A stretch of 58,131 nt of DNA from Sphingobium sp. (GCA_030148625.1 JASBTC010000083.1:1-58131); one strand, 5' to 3'. Positions 35,004 to 43,463 are shown, counted from the stretch's first letter. Notes: a model not told the origin generated them from the letters alone. Numbers and translations are program-made.

Positions 35004-35128
35004 CTAGACCAAGATCACTTCAGATTGAATCAATCTGAAGTGATCTTGGTCTCAACCATATGATAGAGCCTGATTCACGCCATCGGCGGAAGCGCGTAGC
35101 GCTTCCACCTCAAGCGATCAGGCTCTAG
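35004..35128. repeat. CTAG-ended double-hairpin repeat, copy A
   Basis: A 125-bp element bounded by CTAG on both sides. Hairpin 1 (35006-35052) is a perfect 22-bp stem with a 3-base loop. Hairpin 2 has an outer 10-bp stem AGAGCCTGAT (35065-35074)/ATCAGGCTCT (35117-35126) enclosing GGAAGCGC/GCGCTTCC (35088-35106). An inverted, nearly identical copy lies at 37007-37135. The final CTAG supplies the TAG stop of the monooxygenase gene at 35125. Confidence 0.88.
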
Positions 35129-36273
35129 GCGGCCACCGCCGATTGCGCGGACGGCTTTGCGCCCTCGGGCAGCGAGATGCGCGGCGCGACTTCCTTGGCG
35201 GCGAGTTCGAGCGAGTGGAACCAGGCCGACGGATCGTCGTAATAATCGTGGCTCTCGATCTGGAGCGTGCCCCAGCCGCCGCATCTCTCGAACAATGTGT
35301 TGATCTTGTCGACCACCGTGTCCGGCGATCCGACGACGAACACATTGTCGACGAGGAATTCGAGATCGGCCCGCAGCGGATCGATGCCCGCATCCTTGGC
35401 AAAGCCGTCCATCATGCCGAAACGGCGCCAGATCGGGATCAGATAGCGGTTGAAGCAATAGCCGATCGGCCCCTCCATCACGAGGCGCTTGGCCTCGGCG
35501 TCGGTGTCCGCGATGAACACGGTCTGTGAGACGGCGTGGCGCTGGCGATCGGGCGTGAAGCCGGCCTTGATGTTCGCTTCGGAATAGATCTCCCAATGGC
35601 GCTTGAGCGCATCGAGGCCCGAATAGATCGACACCGGCTTGAAGTTGCGTTCTCCCGCGAGCTTCATCGAGGGCGAGTTCGGGCTGAATCCGGTGACCGC
35701 GAATTCGGGGAACGATCCGCCCCAGGGCGAATAATTGGCGAGCTTGTGCTGCTCGTCCTCCTCGGTCACCGCTTCCTCTTCCTCGGGGAAGCCGGCATCC
35801 CAATATTTGCCCTCGTGGAAGAAAGGCTCGCGCTTCCAGATCTTCTCCATGATCATCAGCGATTCTCGCACCATCTCGTTGAGATGCTCGGTGCTCTGAT
35901 CCTCGCCGCGAATGCCGTGCATATAGGATGCGAGCGGGTAGGCGCCGGCGCCGATACCCATGAAATAGCGACCCTCCAGGATCTGCGACAACCAGCCCAC
36001 CGTCATGGCGAGCTTGGTCGGGTTATGATGCGGCAGGATATGGGCCATCGGCGCGAATTTGATGGTCTTGGTGTGCAATGCCGCCGCCGCCATGATCAGC
36101 TCGGGATTGGGGATATTCTCCCAGATTTGCGAGGCGTGCTCGGAAATCATCATCGAATCGAAGCCCGCCTTGTCGCACGCGATCGAGCTCTGCACCCCCC
36201 ATTCGAAGGTCTGCCGCGCGGTGCGGCTCGGCCGCATATACGGGTGGAAAATCAGTCCGGTCAGCATCGACAT
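35125..36273 (-). CDS. LLM-class flavin-dependent monooxygenase (luciferase-like)
   Basis: A 382-residue (beta/alpha)8 luciferase-like enzyme. TGLIFHPYMRPSRTARQTFEWG at the N-terminus (abbreviated), SEHASQIWENIPNPELI, KFAPMAHILPHHNP, GRYFMGIGAGAYPL and a C-terminal VVGSPDTVVDKI are family segments. Members use reduced FMN (or F420) and oxygen; the group includes type II Baeyer-Villiger monooxygenases. It is a clear paralogue of the enzyme at 40525 (shared WENIP.PE, GEH/SEH, FAPMAH). Divergent from TetR2 (36372). Its TAG stop is part of repeat copy A. Confidence 0.9.
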   Translation of the reverse strand: MSMLTGLIFHPYMRPSRTARQTFEWGVQSSIACDKAGFDSMMISEHASQIWENIPNPELIMAAAALHTKTIKFAPMAHILPHHNPTKLAMTVGWLSQILEGRYFMGIGAGAYPLASYMHGIRGEDQSTEHLNEMVRESLMIMEKIWKREPFFHEGKYWDAGFPEEEEAVTEEDEQHKLANYSPWGGSFPEFAVTGFSPNSPSMKLAGERNFKPVSIYSGLDALKRHWEIYSEANIKAGFTPDRQRHAVSQTVFIADTDAEAKRLVMEGPIGYCFNRYLIPIWRRFGMMDGFAKDAGIDPLRADLEFLVDNVFVVGSPDTVVDKINTLFERCGGWGTLQIESHDYYDDPSAWFHSLELAAKEVAPRISLPEGAKPSAQSAVAA

Positions 36274-36297
36274 GGTAAACTCTCCTCGATTCTCGTT

Positions 36298-36315
36298 TTA
36301 AGCCACGTGGCTTAA
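36298..36315. promoter_or_regulatory. Perfect 18-bp palindrome in LLM/TetR2 divergent gap
   Basis: TTAAGCCACGTGGCTTAA is perfectly symmetric, 24 bases from the monooxygenase start and 56 bases before the TetR2 start. It differs completely from the TCAAC-N6-GTTGA dyads, so it is probably the operator of the adjacent TetR2. I find it nowhere else in the window. Confidence 0.72.
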
Positions 36316-36371
36316 TTGACATAGGTGCGAGAACCGGTCAACCGGATTCGAAAGGGCGGACACGGAGGCGA

Positions 36372-37010
36372 ATGGTGGCAGTTGCGGCGGCCCCGCGGAT
36401 GGATGGAAAGACCAAGCTGATCCTCGCGGCGGAAAAGCTGTTCGCGCGGGGCGGAATCGAGGGCGTGTCCCTGCGCGAGATCTCGGCGGCGGCCGGTCAG
36501 GGCAATCATCACGCCGTGCAATATCATTTCCGCTCGCGCGAAGGGCTGGTGCAGGCGATCTTCGATTTCCGCATGCGGCAGATGGAGCATCGCCGCGCCG
36601 AGATGCTGGACGCGGCGGAAGCCGCGGGCCGCCTCGAAGACGTGCGCACGATCGTCGAGATCATCTTCCTGCCCCAGCTCGAATTGCCGGGGCAGCATGG
36701 CAATCACAGCTATGCCAATTTCCTGTGCCAATATCTCCTGCGCACCGAGACCGCGGAGTTCGCCGATTTCGGAACCGAATTGCCGCCCAATATCGATCGC
36801 GCGCTGAGGCTGTTGCGCGAGCGGCTCGCCTTCCTGCCGGATCGCATCGCGCAGCGCCGGCTGATCACCGCCTGCTTCATGTTCCTCAACATGCTGACCG
36901 CCTATTCGGACGATCGCGCCCGGACGCCGGACGATGAGAGCTTCGAGGATGCGGTGAAGGACACGCTGGGCCAGATCGTGCTGGCCACCTGCATGCCGCT
37001 GGATCGCTAG
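36372..37010 (+). CDS. TetR/AcrR family transcriptional regulator (TetR2)
   Basis: A 212-residue regulator. N-terminal HTH with LILAAEKLFARGGIEGVSLREIS (abbreviated), then HHAVQYHFRSREGLVQAIFDFR, which has the recognition helix altered to QGNHHAVQYHF as in a known TetR subgroup. CGGAGG lies 3 bases before ATG 36372. It is divergent from the luciferase-like monooxygenase gene with a private palindrome between them, forming a self-contained enzyme/regulator pair. Its TAG stop (37008-37010) is the first CTAG of repeat copy B. Confidence 0.9.
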   Translation: MVAVAAAPRMDGKTKLILAAEKLFARGGIEGVSLREISAAAGQGNHHAVQYHFRSREGLVQAIFDFRMRQMEHRRAEMLDAAEAAGRLEDVRTIVEIIFLPQLELPGQHGNHSYANFLCQYLLRTETAEFADFGTELPPNIDRALRLLRERLAFLPDRIAQRRLITACFMFLNMLTAYSDDRARTPDDESFEDAVKDTLGQIVLATCMPLDR

Positions 37011-37135
37011 GGCCTGATCGCTTGAAGTGGAAGCGCTACGCGCTTCCGCCGATGGCGTGAATCAGGCTCTATTCATATGGTTGTGACCATGATTCACACG
37101 CCAGATTGAATCAATCTTACGTGATCATGGTCTAG
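37007..37135. repeat. CTAG-ended double-hairpin repeat, copy B (inverted relative to copy A)
   Basis: Aligned with the reverse complement of 35004-35128, the first ~75 bases differ at only about four positions, including the whole GGAAGCGC/GCGCTTCC hairpin, and the second hairpin is more diverged but recognisable (CAGATTGAATCAATCT core kept). Both ends are CTAG: 37007-37010 gives the TetR2 stop and 37132-37135 gives the stop of the NTF2-like gene on the minus strand. Confidence 0.87.
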
Positions 37136-37530
37136 GGCCTGAAGAAAACATCCCAGGCGTGCATCGTGTCCATATATTCCCGGACGCGCCGGACCTTGCC
37201 GTCCGCCACCTCGAACAGGAAATGATAGCGCGGCTGGTAGACCCGGCCGCTCGTCATCGTCGCGAAACCTTCGGCTTCGACCGCCACATGATCGCCCTCG
37301 GCGATCATCGAAACCGGCGTGATGCGCAGCGCGCCTTCGACATAGAGCGCCGTCGCCCCGCGCAGCAGCGGTCCGAACGACGCTTTCCCATAGGTGCCCG
37401 ACATGCCGTCGAGACCGCCGGACACCCACCATGTGCCGTCATCGGCCATCGCATCGAGCACGCCATCGACATCCCCGCGGGAAAAGGTCGCGAGGAAATC
37501 GCGGACAATCTGTTTCGGATCGCGCATCAT
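37132..37530 (-). CDS. NTF2-like (SnoaL-fold) protein
   Basis: A 132-residue alpha+beta barrel protein of the nuclear transport factor 2 superfamily: IVRDFLATFSRGDVDGVLDAMADDGTW (abbreviated) at the N-terminus and FEVADGKVRRVREYMDT at the end. The fold hosts small isomerases, hydrolases and dehydratases such as ketosteroid isomerase and limonene epoxide hydrolase. Its ATG overlaps the stop of the acyl-CoA synthetase gene (ATGA), so the two are co-expressed. Function on a cyclic ketone or epoxide intermediate is possible but unproven. Confidence 0.82.
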   Translation of the reverse strand: MMRDPKQIVRDFLATFSRGDVDGVLDAMADDGTWWVSGGLDGMSGTYGKASFGPLLRGATALYVEGALRITPVSMIAEGDHVAVEAEGFATMTSGRVYQPRYHFLFEVADGKVRRVREYMDTMHAWDVFFRP

Positions 37531-39149
37531 TCCGTCTCCGTCAGCCGGGCGCGCAGCGCGCGCTTGTCGATCTTGGTTGCCGACATCGGCCAGTCGCCGG
37601 CCTGCATGAAGTGGATCGCGCGCGGCACCTTGTAGCTGGCGATGCGGCCGCGGCAGTGGGCGATGAGCGCCGCTTCATTGGCGACCCGGCCGTCATAGAG
37701 CTCGACGAACGCGACCGGCACTTCATCCAGCCGGGGATCGGGGCGGCCCACCACTTCGGCGGTCTTCACATCGGGATGCGTGCAGAGAAAGGCCTCGACC
37801 TCGATCGCGGCGACATTCTCGCCGCCGACCTTGAGCATGTCCTTGCAGCGTCCGCCAAAGACGAGGCTGCCGTTCGGCAGCCGCGTGTAGAGGTCGCCGG
37901 TCCTGAGCCAGCCCCCGGCATCGAACGCATCGGCCGTCTTCTCCGGCGCGGCCCAATATCCGTCCATGACGTTATAGCCGCGCACCAGGATCTCACCCAT
38001 CACGCCGTCGGGCAGGTCGGCGCCGGTGTCCGGATCGGTGATCCGTATCTCCACGCCGTCGGCGGGTTTGCCATGCGAGGTGGAGCGCGACTCGCGGCTT
38101 TCGTCGGGTTCGCACAGCGCGAAGATGCCCGCGGTCTCGCTCATCCCGCAGGCCTGGATGACCTCCGCTTGAGGCAGCACGTCCTGCACGCGGTCGACCA
38201 GCGTCGGCGGCGCGATCAGGAAGAGGTGGCGCAGCGCCGGGAGCGTCGCGGGATCGAAGTCGGGATGGTCGATCAGCCCCTGGACGATGGCCGGAAACCA
38301 GGGCCAGGCCAAGGTCACGCCGTGGTCCGCCATCAATGCAAGCGCGCGTCCGGCCTCGAAATAGCCATCGGTCAGATAGGTGCCGCCGGCGCCGATCGAT
38401 CCGATGAACGGGGACAGCGAACCGATGTGGAACAGCGGGCCCGCGCCCCAGGTCACGCCTGGCGCGCCGGTACCGAGCCGATGGCGCGCGCGCTCCACCG
38501 GCCCGCGCGTCAGCGCTTCGTGACAGATCAGGCATCCCTTGGGATTGGCGGTGGTGCCGGACGTGTAGATGATCAGTGCCGGATCGCGCAGCCTGATGCT
38601 CCGCCGCGCATGTTCGATCGTCGATTCGGGCACGGCCTCGCCGCCGGCCAGAAAATCCTCGCGGCCGACGAACCGGCCCGACGGCTCGCCGCGCAGCAGG
38701 ACGACGGTGCGCAGCGCCGGCGCCTCGGCGATCGCACCGTCGCCCGCCAGCGACGGCAGCGCCTCCGTCAATATCCCCGGAAAGTCGATGGGATCGGTCG
38801 GATGCCGGCTGGTCAGCAGCGCCACCGACTCGGAATTGGCGAGGATATAGCCCAGCTCGTTCGCGCGATGCCGTGCGTTGAGCGGCACCGCCACGCCGCC
38901 CAGCAGCGCGACTCCGAACAGCGCTTCGGCATAGGCCACGCTGTTGGGGATCAGGATCGCGACATGATCGCCGCGCCGCACGCCGCGTGCCGCAAGCGAC
39001 CGCGCCACCGCATAGGCGCGGTCGCGAAGTTCGCCGAATCCGACGCGATCGTCGGGCAGGATCAGCGCCGCGCGCTCGGGATGATCCGCAGCGCTGCGCA
39101 GCAGCAGATCGCCGAGCGTCGCCACTGCCGTCGTCACGATCTGTGCCAT
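37527..39149 (-). CDS. Class I adenylate-forming acyl-CoA synthetase
   Basis: A 540-residue AMP-dependent CoA ligase. The P-loop IIYTSGTTANPKGCLICHE lies near 175-195, the A5-type motif ACGMSET near 310, the A8 hinge region GWLRTGDLYTRL near 410 and the catalytic lysine motif MSATKIDKRAL near the end. It should activate a carboxylic acid to its CoA ester via an acyl-adenylate in the cytoplasm. I chose ATG 39149 because GGAGAGG precedes it; the upstream in-frame start at 39215 would overlap operator-like site 3. The acid is probably a ring-opened intermediate of this pathway. Confidence 0.9.
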   Translation of the reverse strand: MAQIVTTAVATLGDLLLRSAADHPERAALILPDDRVGFGELRDRAYAVARSLAARGVRRGDHVAILIPNSVAYAEALFGVALLGGVAVPLNARHRANELGYILANSESVALLTSRHPTDPIDFPGILTEALPSLAGDGAIAEAPALRTVVLLRGEPSGRFVGREDFLAGGEAVPESTIEHARRSIRLRDPALIIYTSGTTANPKGCLICHEALTRGPVERARHRLGTGAPGVTWGAGPLFHIGSLSPFIGSIGAGGTYLTDGYFEAGRALALMADHGVTLAWPWFPAIVQGLIDHPDFDPATLPALRHLFLIAPPTLVDRVQDVLPQAEVIQACGMSETAGIFALCEPDESRESRSTSHGKPADGVEIRITDPDTGADLPDGVMGEILVRGYNVMDGYWAAPEKTADAFDAGGWLRTGDLYTRLPNGSLVFGGRCKDMLKVGGENVAAIEVEAFLCTHPDVKTAEVVGRPDPRLDEVPVAFVELYDGRVANEAALIAHCRGRIASYKVPRAIHFMQAGDWPMSATKIDKRALRARLTETE

Positions 39150-39217
39150 CGCCTCTCCTCCATCGCCACTTATAGTCCGGCGTCTGCCCCACGATATGCC
39201 CAACCCGACCACCATCA

Positions 39218-39235
39218 GTCAACACATGAGTTGAC
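39218..39235. promoter_or_regulatory. Operator-like dyad, site 3 of 6 (CoA ligase/LLM gap)
   Basis: GTCAAC-ACATGA-GTTGAC, a perfect 6-bp dyad with 6-base spacer, 69 bases before the CoA ligase start on the minus strand. Part of the six-site series. Confidence 0.75.
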
Positions 39236-39264
39236 AACTCGCGCCGAATGCGCTGGAAGTGGTT

Positions 39265-39281
39265 CCAACACATGCGTTGAC
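39265..39281. promoter_or_regulatory. Operator-like dyad, site 4 of 6 (CoA ligase/LLM gap)
   Basis: CCAAC-ACATGC-GTTGAC has one deviation from the consensus (C for T in the left arm). It lies 54 bases before the LLM start at 39335 and is centred 46 bases from site 3, so each divergent promoter may have its own site. Confidence 0.65.
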
Positions 39282-39334
39282 AGCAAATGGCGGAGCGCCA
39301 CCAATGCGCTGCCGCATAAGATGGGCGGAGAGCT

Positions 39335-40489
39335 ATGCGATTTCATTTGATGCAGACGGGCGTCGTCGGGCGCCGGCACGAGATCGAGGCGGGCATGGCC
39401 GGCCAGCGCCCCGAGCTTTACCAGCGCTTCCTCGATGAGGTGCGGGACTATGTGAAGCTGGCGGACGAGCTGGGTTTCTACGGCTATTGCCAGCCCGAGC
39501 ATCACCTCCAGATCGAGGGTTTCGAGGCGAACAACCATCCGGGCATGTTCAGCCTCTTCGTCGGCCAGCATGCCAAGCGGATGCATGCCGGGATCATGGG
39601 CTATACGATGACGACGCATAATCCGGTGCGGGTCGCCGAGGAAATCGCGACGCTCGACCATATGCTCCAAGGCCGGCTCTATTGCGGCTTCACGCGCGGT
39701 TATCATGCCCGCTGGGTCGACGCCTATGGCGTGAAGGAAGGCGTCAGCGCCACCACCCCCGACAATGTGAAGGCGCGCGACGAGCAGGATGCCCGCAACC
39801 GCTCGCTGTTCGAGGAAGGCGTCCGCGTGATCAAGAAGGCGTGGACCAACGATGTCTTCAGCCACAAGGGCGAGAATTGGCAATTCCCGCCCGAGGGTGG
39901 CTCGGCGGGGCATCCCGCCTATGCGAAATATGGAAAAGGCCAGGACGCGGACGGCATCGTGCGCGAGATCGGCATCGCGCCGCTGCCCTATCAACGCCCG
40001 CACCCGCCAATCTATGGCGGCTTCGCGGCTTCGGGACGGACCATCGATTTCTGGGCGGAGGAGGGCGGCAAGCTGATCGTCCTGTCGGACAATCTCGATT
40101 TCTGCGAGTCGCTCAACAATCGCTATATCGCCACGGCTGCCAGGAACGGGCGGGAGGTCACCGGCACTGACGCGTCGGCCTGGGGCGGCTTCCTGATGCT
40201 CACCGACGACAAGGATCGCGCGGCCAAGCTGATGGAAGAGCATATGTGGTTCTGGGACGAATGGTTCATCCCGCTGGGCCAGCGTCCGCCCAATGTGCTG
40301 ATCGGCTCCGCCGACGAGATCGCCGACCGGATCGGCGAGGCGCATGATCGGCTCGGCTTTGACGAGCTGTTCCTGATGTTCGGCCAGGGCCATCTCGAGC
40401 CCGAGGCCAATCAGGAGGAGCTCGAGCAATTCATCAGCAAGGTGGCGCCGCGCTTTTCGACAAAGGCGCCGGATGGCACGCTGGTCTGA
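39335..40489 (+). CDS. LLM-class flavin-dependent monooxygenase (luciferase-like)
   Basis: A 384-residue luciferase-like (beta/alpha)8 protein of a branch different from the other two here: MRFHLMQTGVVGRRHEIEAG, GYCQPEHHLQIEGFE, GYTMTTHNPVRVAEEIATLD, CGFTRGYHARW. QPEHH near residue 53 is at the flavin-face position of this family. GGAG lies 4 bases before ATG. It is first of a three-gene run with a second LLM enzyme (36-base gap) and a zinc alcohol dehydrogenase. Reduced FMN is probably supplied by the flavin reductase at 49024. Confidence 0.9.
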   Translation: MRFHLMQTGVVGRRHEIEAGMAGQRPELYQRFLDEVRDYVKLADELGFYGYCQPEHHLQIEGFEANNHPGMFSLFVGQHAKRMHAGIMGYTMTTHNPVRVAEEIATLDHMLQGRLYCGFTRGYHARWVDAYGVKEGVSATTPDNVKARDEQDARNRSLFEEGVRVIKKAWTNDVFSHKGENWQFPPEGGSAGHPAYAKYGKGQDADGIVREIGIAPLPYQRPHPPIYGGFAASGRTIDFWAEEGGKLIVLSDNLDFCESLNNRYIATAARNGREVTGTDASAWGGFLMLTDDKDRAAKLMEEHMWFWDEWFIPLGQRPPNVLIGSADEIADRIGEAHDRLGFDELFLMFGQGHLEPEANQEELEQFISKVAPRFSTKAPDGTLV

Positions 40490-40524
40490 TCGAAGAACAA
40501 GACAGGTTTCAGGAGAGAGAGCCA

Positions 40525-41625
40525 ATGGCCATGCAGTGCGGGATCTTCATGACCCCCTATAATCCGCCGAGCCGAACGCCGCGCCAGGTGTTCGACTGGG
40601 CCGTCGACATCGCGCGCATCGCCGACGAGGCGGGCTATGTCGATTTCATGATCGGCGAGCATTACACGCTCGGCTGGGAGAATATCCCGATGCCGGAAGC
40701 GATCATCGCCGCCTGCGCGCAAACGACGAAGACGATCCGCTTCGCCCCGATGGCGCACCTGCTGCCCTATCACGACCCGGCGACGCTCGCGATCCGCATC
40801 GGCTGGCTCAGCCAGGTGATGGAGGGACGCTATTTTCTCGGCGTCGCCCCCGGCGGCCATCATACCGATGCGATCCTGCACGGTTTCGACAATATCTTCA
40901 GCCTGCCGCCCCGCCAGCTCGAGGCGCTCCGCCTGATGGAGCGTGTGTGGGAGCGTAAGCCTTTCCTTGAAAAGGGCGAATATTCCCAGGCGGGCTTCCC
41001 CGGTCCGGATACGATGCCCGAATATTGGGTCGAGATCGCCGACAACAGCCCCTATGGCGGACGCGACAAACTCGAGATCGCTGTCACCGGGCTGTCGATG
41101 AATTCGTCTTCGATGAAATTCGCGGGCGAACGCGATTACAGTCCGATCTCCTTCTTCGGCGGTACGCCGCAGATGACCGCGCATTGGCAGACCTGGGCAA
41201 CGGCGATGGAATCGCAGGGCCGGGTTCCTGATCGCAAACGCTATCGCGTCTGCCGCGACGTCTTCATCGCCGATACCGATGCAGAGGCGAAGCGGCGCTA
41301 TCTGAGCAGCGGCATGGCCGAGACCTGGCGCAAATACCTCAAGGAAATCTATATCAAGTTCAAACTGTTCGACGGGATCATCCAGGATTCGGGCGTCGAC
41401 ATCACACCCGCCGAGATCGACGATGATTTCCTGGCCGAGCATGTCGTGCTCTGCGGCTCGCCGGAGACCGTGATAGAGAAGCTGGAAAAGCTGGCGAGCC
41501 AGGTTGGCGGCTGGGGCCAGATCGTGGCCAACCAGCATGACAGCATCGATGATCCCAGCCCCTGGGAAGAATCGCTGCGGCGCCTGGCGACGGAAGTCTG
41601 TCCGAAAGTGAATATGCCCGCCTGA
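40525..41625 (+). CDS. LLM-class flavin-dependent monooxygenase (luciferase-like)
   Basis: A 366-residue luciferase-like enzyme, paralogous to that at 35125-36273: shared PSRT.RQ.F.W, GEHYTLGWENIPMPE, RFAPMAHLLPYHDP, EGRYFLGVAPGG and CGSPETVIEKL. AGGAGAGAG precedes ATG 40525. It likely acts on a related substrate to its paralogue, perhaps the other enantiomer or a later intermediate, as seen with the paired diketocamphane monooxygenases of camphor degraders; that comparison is functional inference. Confidence 0.9.
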   Translation: MAMQCGIFMTPYNPPSRTPRQVFDWAVDIARIADEAGYVDFMIGEHYTLGWENIPMPEAIIAACAQTTKTIRFAPMAHLLPYHDPATLAIRIGWLSQVMEGRYFLGVAPGGHHTDAILHGFDNIFSLPPRQLEALRLMERVWERKPFLEKGEYSQAGFPGPDTMPEYWVEIADNSPYGGRDKLEIAVTGLSMNSSSMKFAGERDYSPISFFGGTPQMTAHWQTWATAMESQGRVPDRKRYRVCRDVFIADTDAEAKRRYLSSGMAETWRKYLKEIYIKFKLFDGIIQDSGVDITPAEIDDDFLAEHVVLCGSPETVIEKLEKLASQVGGWGQIVANQHDSIDDPSPWEESLRRLATEVCPKVNMPA

Positions 41626-41653
41626 GAAAGCGGAGGAACAGGAGAAGGATCAC

Positions 41654-42733
41654 ATGGCCACCGGCCGCGCCGCCGTCCTCGTCGAGCCCAATCGTCTCGA
41701 AACCTGGGACGTTCCGATCCCCGATCCCGAACCGGGCGGCGCACTCGTGCGCGTCGTGATCGGCGGCGTGTGTGGTTCCGATCTCCATATCGCCACCGGC
41801 GAAGCCGGCGTGATGCCGTTTCCGATCATCCTCGGCCATGAGGGGATCGGGCGGGTCGAGAGACTGGGCGGCATCGACAGGGATTATGCGGGGGTGCCGG
41901 TGAAGGCCGGGGACCTGGTCTATTGGTCGCCGATCGCCGCGTGCCACCGTTGCCATTCCTGCACGGTGCTCGACGAAACGCCGTGCGAGAACAGCCAGTT
42001 CTTCGAACATGCCGAAAAGCCCAATTGGGGAAGCTATGCCGATTATGCGTGGCTGCCGAGCGGGCTCGCATTCTTCAGGCTGCCGGACGGTGCCGATCCG
42101 CTCGCGCTCGCCGCATTGGGGTGCGCATTGCCGACCGTGCTGCGCGGCTTCGATCGCTGCGGGCCGGTGCGGATGGGCGAGGCCGTCGTCGTGCAGGGCG
42201 CGGGGCCGGTCGGGCTCGCCGCGATCCTGGTCGCGGCACAGGCCGGCGCACGCCAGGTCATCGTCATCGACGGCGTCGACCGCCGCCTCGAGATCGCGAA
42301 GACGCTCGGCGCAACGGCCACGGTGTCGCTGAAGGCGAGCGCGGAGGAACGGCGGCGCCAGATCTACGATCTGACCGGCCCGGCCGGACCCTCGCTCGTC
42401 GTCGAAGCCGCGGGCGCGCTGCCCGCCTTTCCCGAGGGCGTCGACCTCACCGGCATCCATGGCCGCTATGTCATCCTCGGCCTATGGGGTGCGATCGGAA
42501 CCCAGCCGATATCGCCGCGCGACATGACCACGAAGAATCTGACGATCGCGGGCGCGAGCTTTCCGAAGCCTCGCCATTATTACGGCGCCATGCATCTTGC
42601 CGCGCAGCTCCAGGATAAGGTGCCGCTGGCCGGGTTGATCAGCCATCGTTTCGCGATTCCGGACGCCGGCAAGGCGCTCGAGGCCGTTCGCACGGGCGAA
42701 GCCATCAAGGCGGTGATCGACCCCGAACTCTAG
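41654..42733 (+). CDS. Zinc-dependent alcohol dehydrogenase (MDR family)
   Basis: A 359-residue medium-chain alcohol dehydrogenase. Catalytic zinc ligands: Cys in GGVCGSDLH near 39 and His-Glu in GHEGIG near 62; structural zinc loop CHRCHSCTVLDETPC near 98-112 has the four cysteines; the Rossmann loop is VQGAGPVGLAAILVA near 180. It would oxidise a secondary alcohol with NAD(P)+. By position it could oxidise the product of the P450, as 5-exo-hydroxycamphor dehydrogenase does in camphor degraders. It starts 28 bases after the LLM gene, and GGAGAAGGA precedes ATG. Confidence 0.92.
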   Translation: MATGRAAVLVEPNRLETWDVPIPDPEPGGALVRVVIGGVCGSDLHIATGEAGVMPFPIILGHEGIGRVERLGGIDRDYAGVPVKAGDLVYWSPIAACHRCHSCTVLDETPCENSQFFEHAEKPNWGSYADYAWLPSGLAFFRLPDGADPLALAALGCALPTVLRGFDRCGPVRMGEAVVVQGAGPVGLAAILVAAQAGARQVIVIDGVDRRLEIAKTLGATATVSLKASAEERRRQIYDLTGPAGPSLVVEAAGALPAFPEGVDLTGIHGRYVILGLWGAIGTQPISPRDMTTKNLTIAGASFPKPRHYYGAMHLAAQLQDKVPLAGLISHRFAIPDAGKALEAVRTGEAIKAVIDPEL

Positions 42734-42734
42734 C

Positions 42735-43391
42735 CTATCCGGATAGCGGGCCGACGCCGCGATGCCCGGGTGCCGCAGCGGCAAGGTCGAGGCATTCGAG
42801 GATCGCCCTGCGGCCGGCGCCAAGCGTGATGGCGTTGTTCAGATGGAGGCGAAAGCCGGGCATGAAGCGGTGCGCCGGTGTGGCGTCGCATGCCATCGCG
42901 ATCAGTTCCTTGAGTCTGGCGCGCACCTGACCGCTTTTCCACGGCACCGCGCAATACTCGAAAAAGGCGGTGAATTGATTGGCCGACAGGCGGAGCATCG
43001 CGCCCAGGAAACCCGGCAGTTCGATTTCGAACGCCGCCCAGAACGGATCGCTGCCGACATATCCGTCCCAGAGCGCCTGCTGCTCCGGCGTCAAAGGCGA
43101 TGACTCCAGGCCGGCGGCGCGTGCGATCGGCACTGCCGTCACCATGAGCGAATGCACGCCAAGACCCGATACCAGCGACACCACTTCCTGGATCTGCGCT
43201 GGCGTGGCGCTCGCCGCCACGGCCTTTTCGATCGCGACCTCGATGGCGTCGGGGTCGAGTGCGGTGACGCTCGCGGCCAGGCCCAGCCGGACCAGCGCGA
43301 TGTCGATCGGATCGAGCGGTTCGCCCTGTTCCAGGTCGCGGAGAGCGGCTGTCGCCAATGCATGCAGTGCGTTCAAACCAGCGGATCTCAT
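42735..43391 (-). CDS. Carboxymuconolactone decarboxylase family protein
   Basis: A 218-residue all-alpha AhpD/CMD-fold protein. Two CMD-like halves are visible: the first around VEKAVAASATPAQIQEVV (seen as EKAVAASATPAQIQEVV) and the second around RLKELIAMACDATPAHRF and GFRLHLNNAITLGAGRRAI. The usual CxxC of peroxidase members is absent. Its role is unclear: gamma-carboxymuconolactone decarboxylase itself is smaller. Convergent with the alcohol dehydrogenase (1-base gap) and divergent from the TonB receptor, sharing operator-like sites 5 and 6. Confidence 0.82.
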   Translation of the reverse strand: MRSAGLNALHALATAALRDLEQGEPLDPIDIALVRLGLAASVTALDPDAIEVAIEKAVAASATPAQIQEVVSLVSGLGVHSLMVTAVPIARAAGLESSPLTPEQQALWDGYVGSDPFWAAFEIELPGFLGAMLRLSANQFTAFFEYCAVPWKSGQVRARLKELIAMACDATPAHRFMPGFRLHLNNAITLGAGRRAILECLDLAAAAPGHRGVGPLSG

Positions 43392-43463
43392 GCTTTCTTC
43401 CCTTCGGCACGGCGGCTTCCAATCGACACTGACAGGCGTTCGTCGCCGATCAATGCGAAATCA

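Noticed and set aside
42735..42746. CTATCCGGATAG palindrome between convergent ADH and CMD-family genes
   Set aside because: Only 12 bases, part of the CMD-family coding end, with no loop or T-run; too weak to call a terminator.
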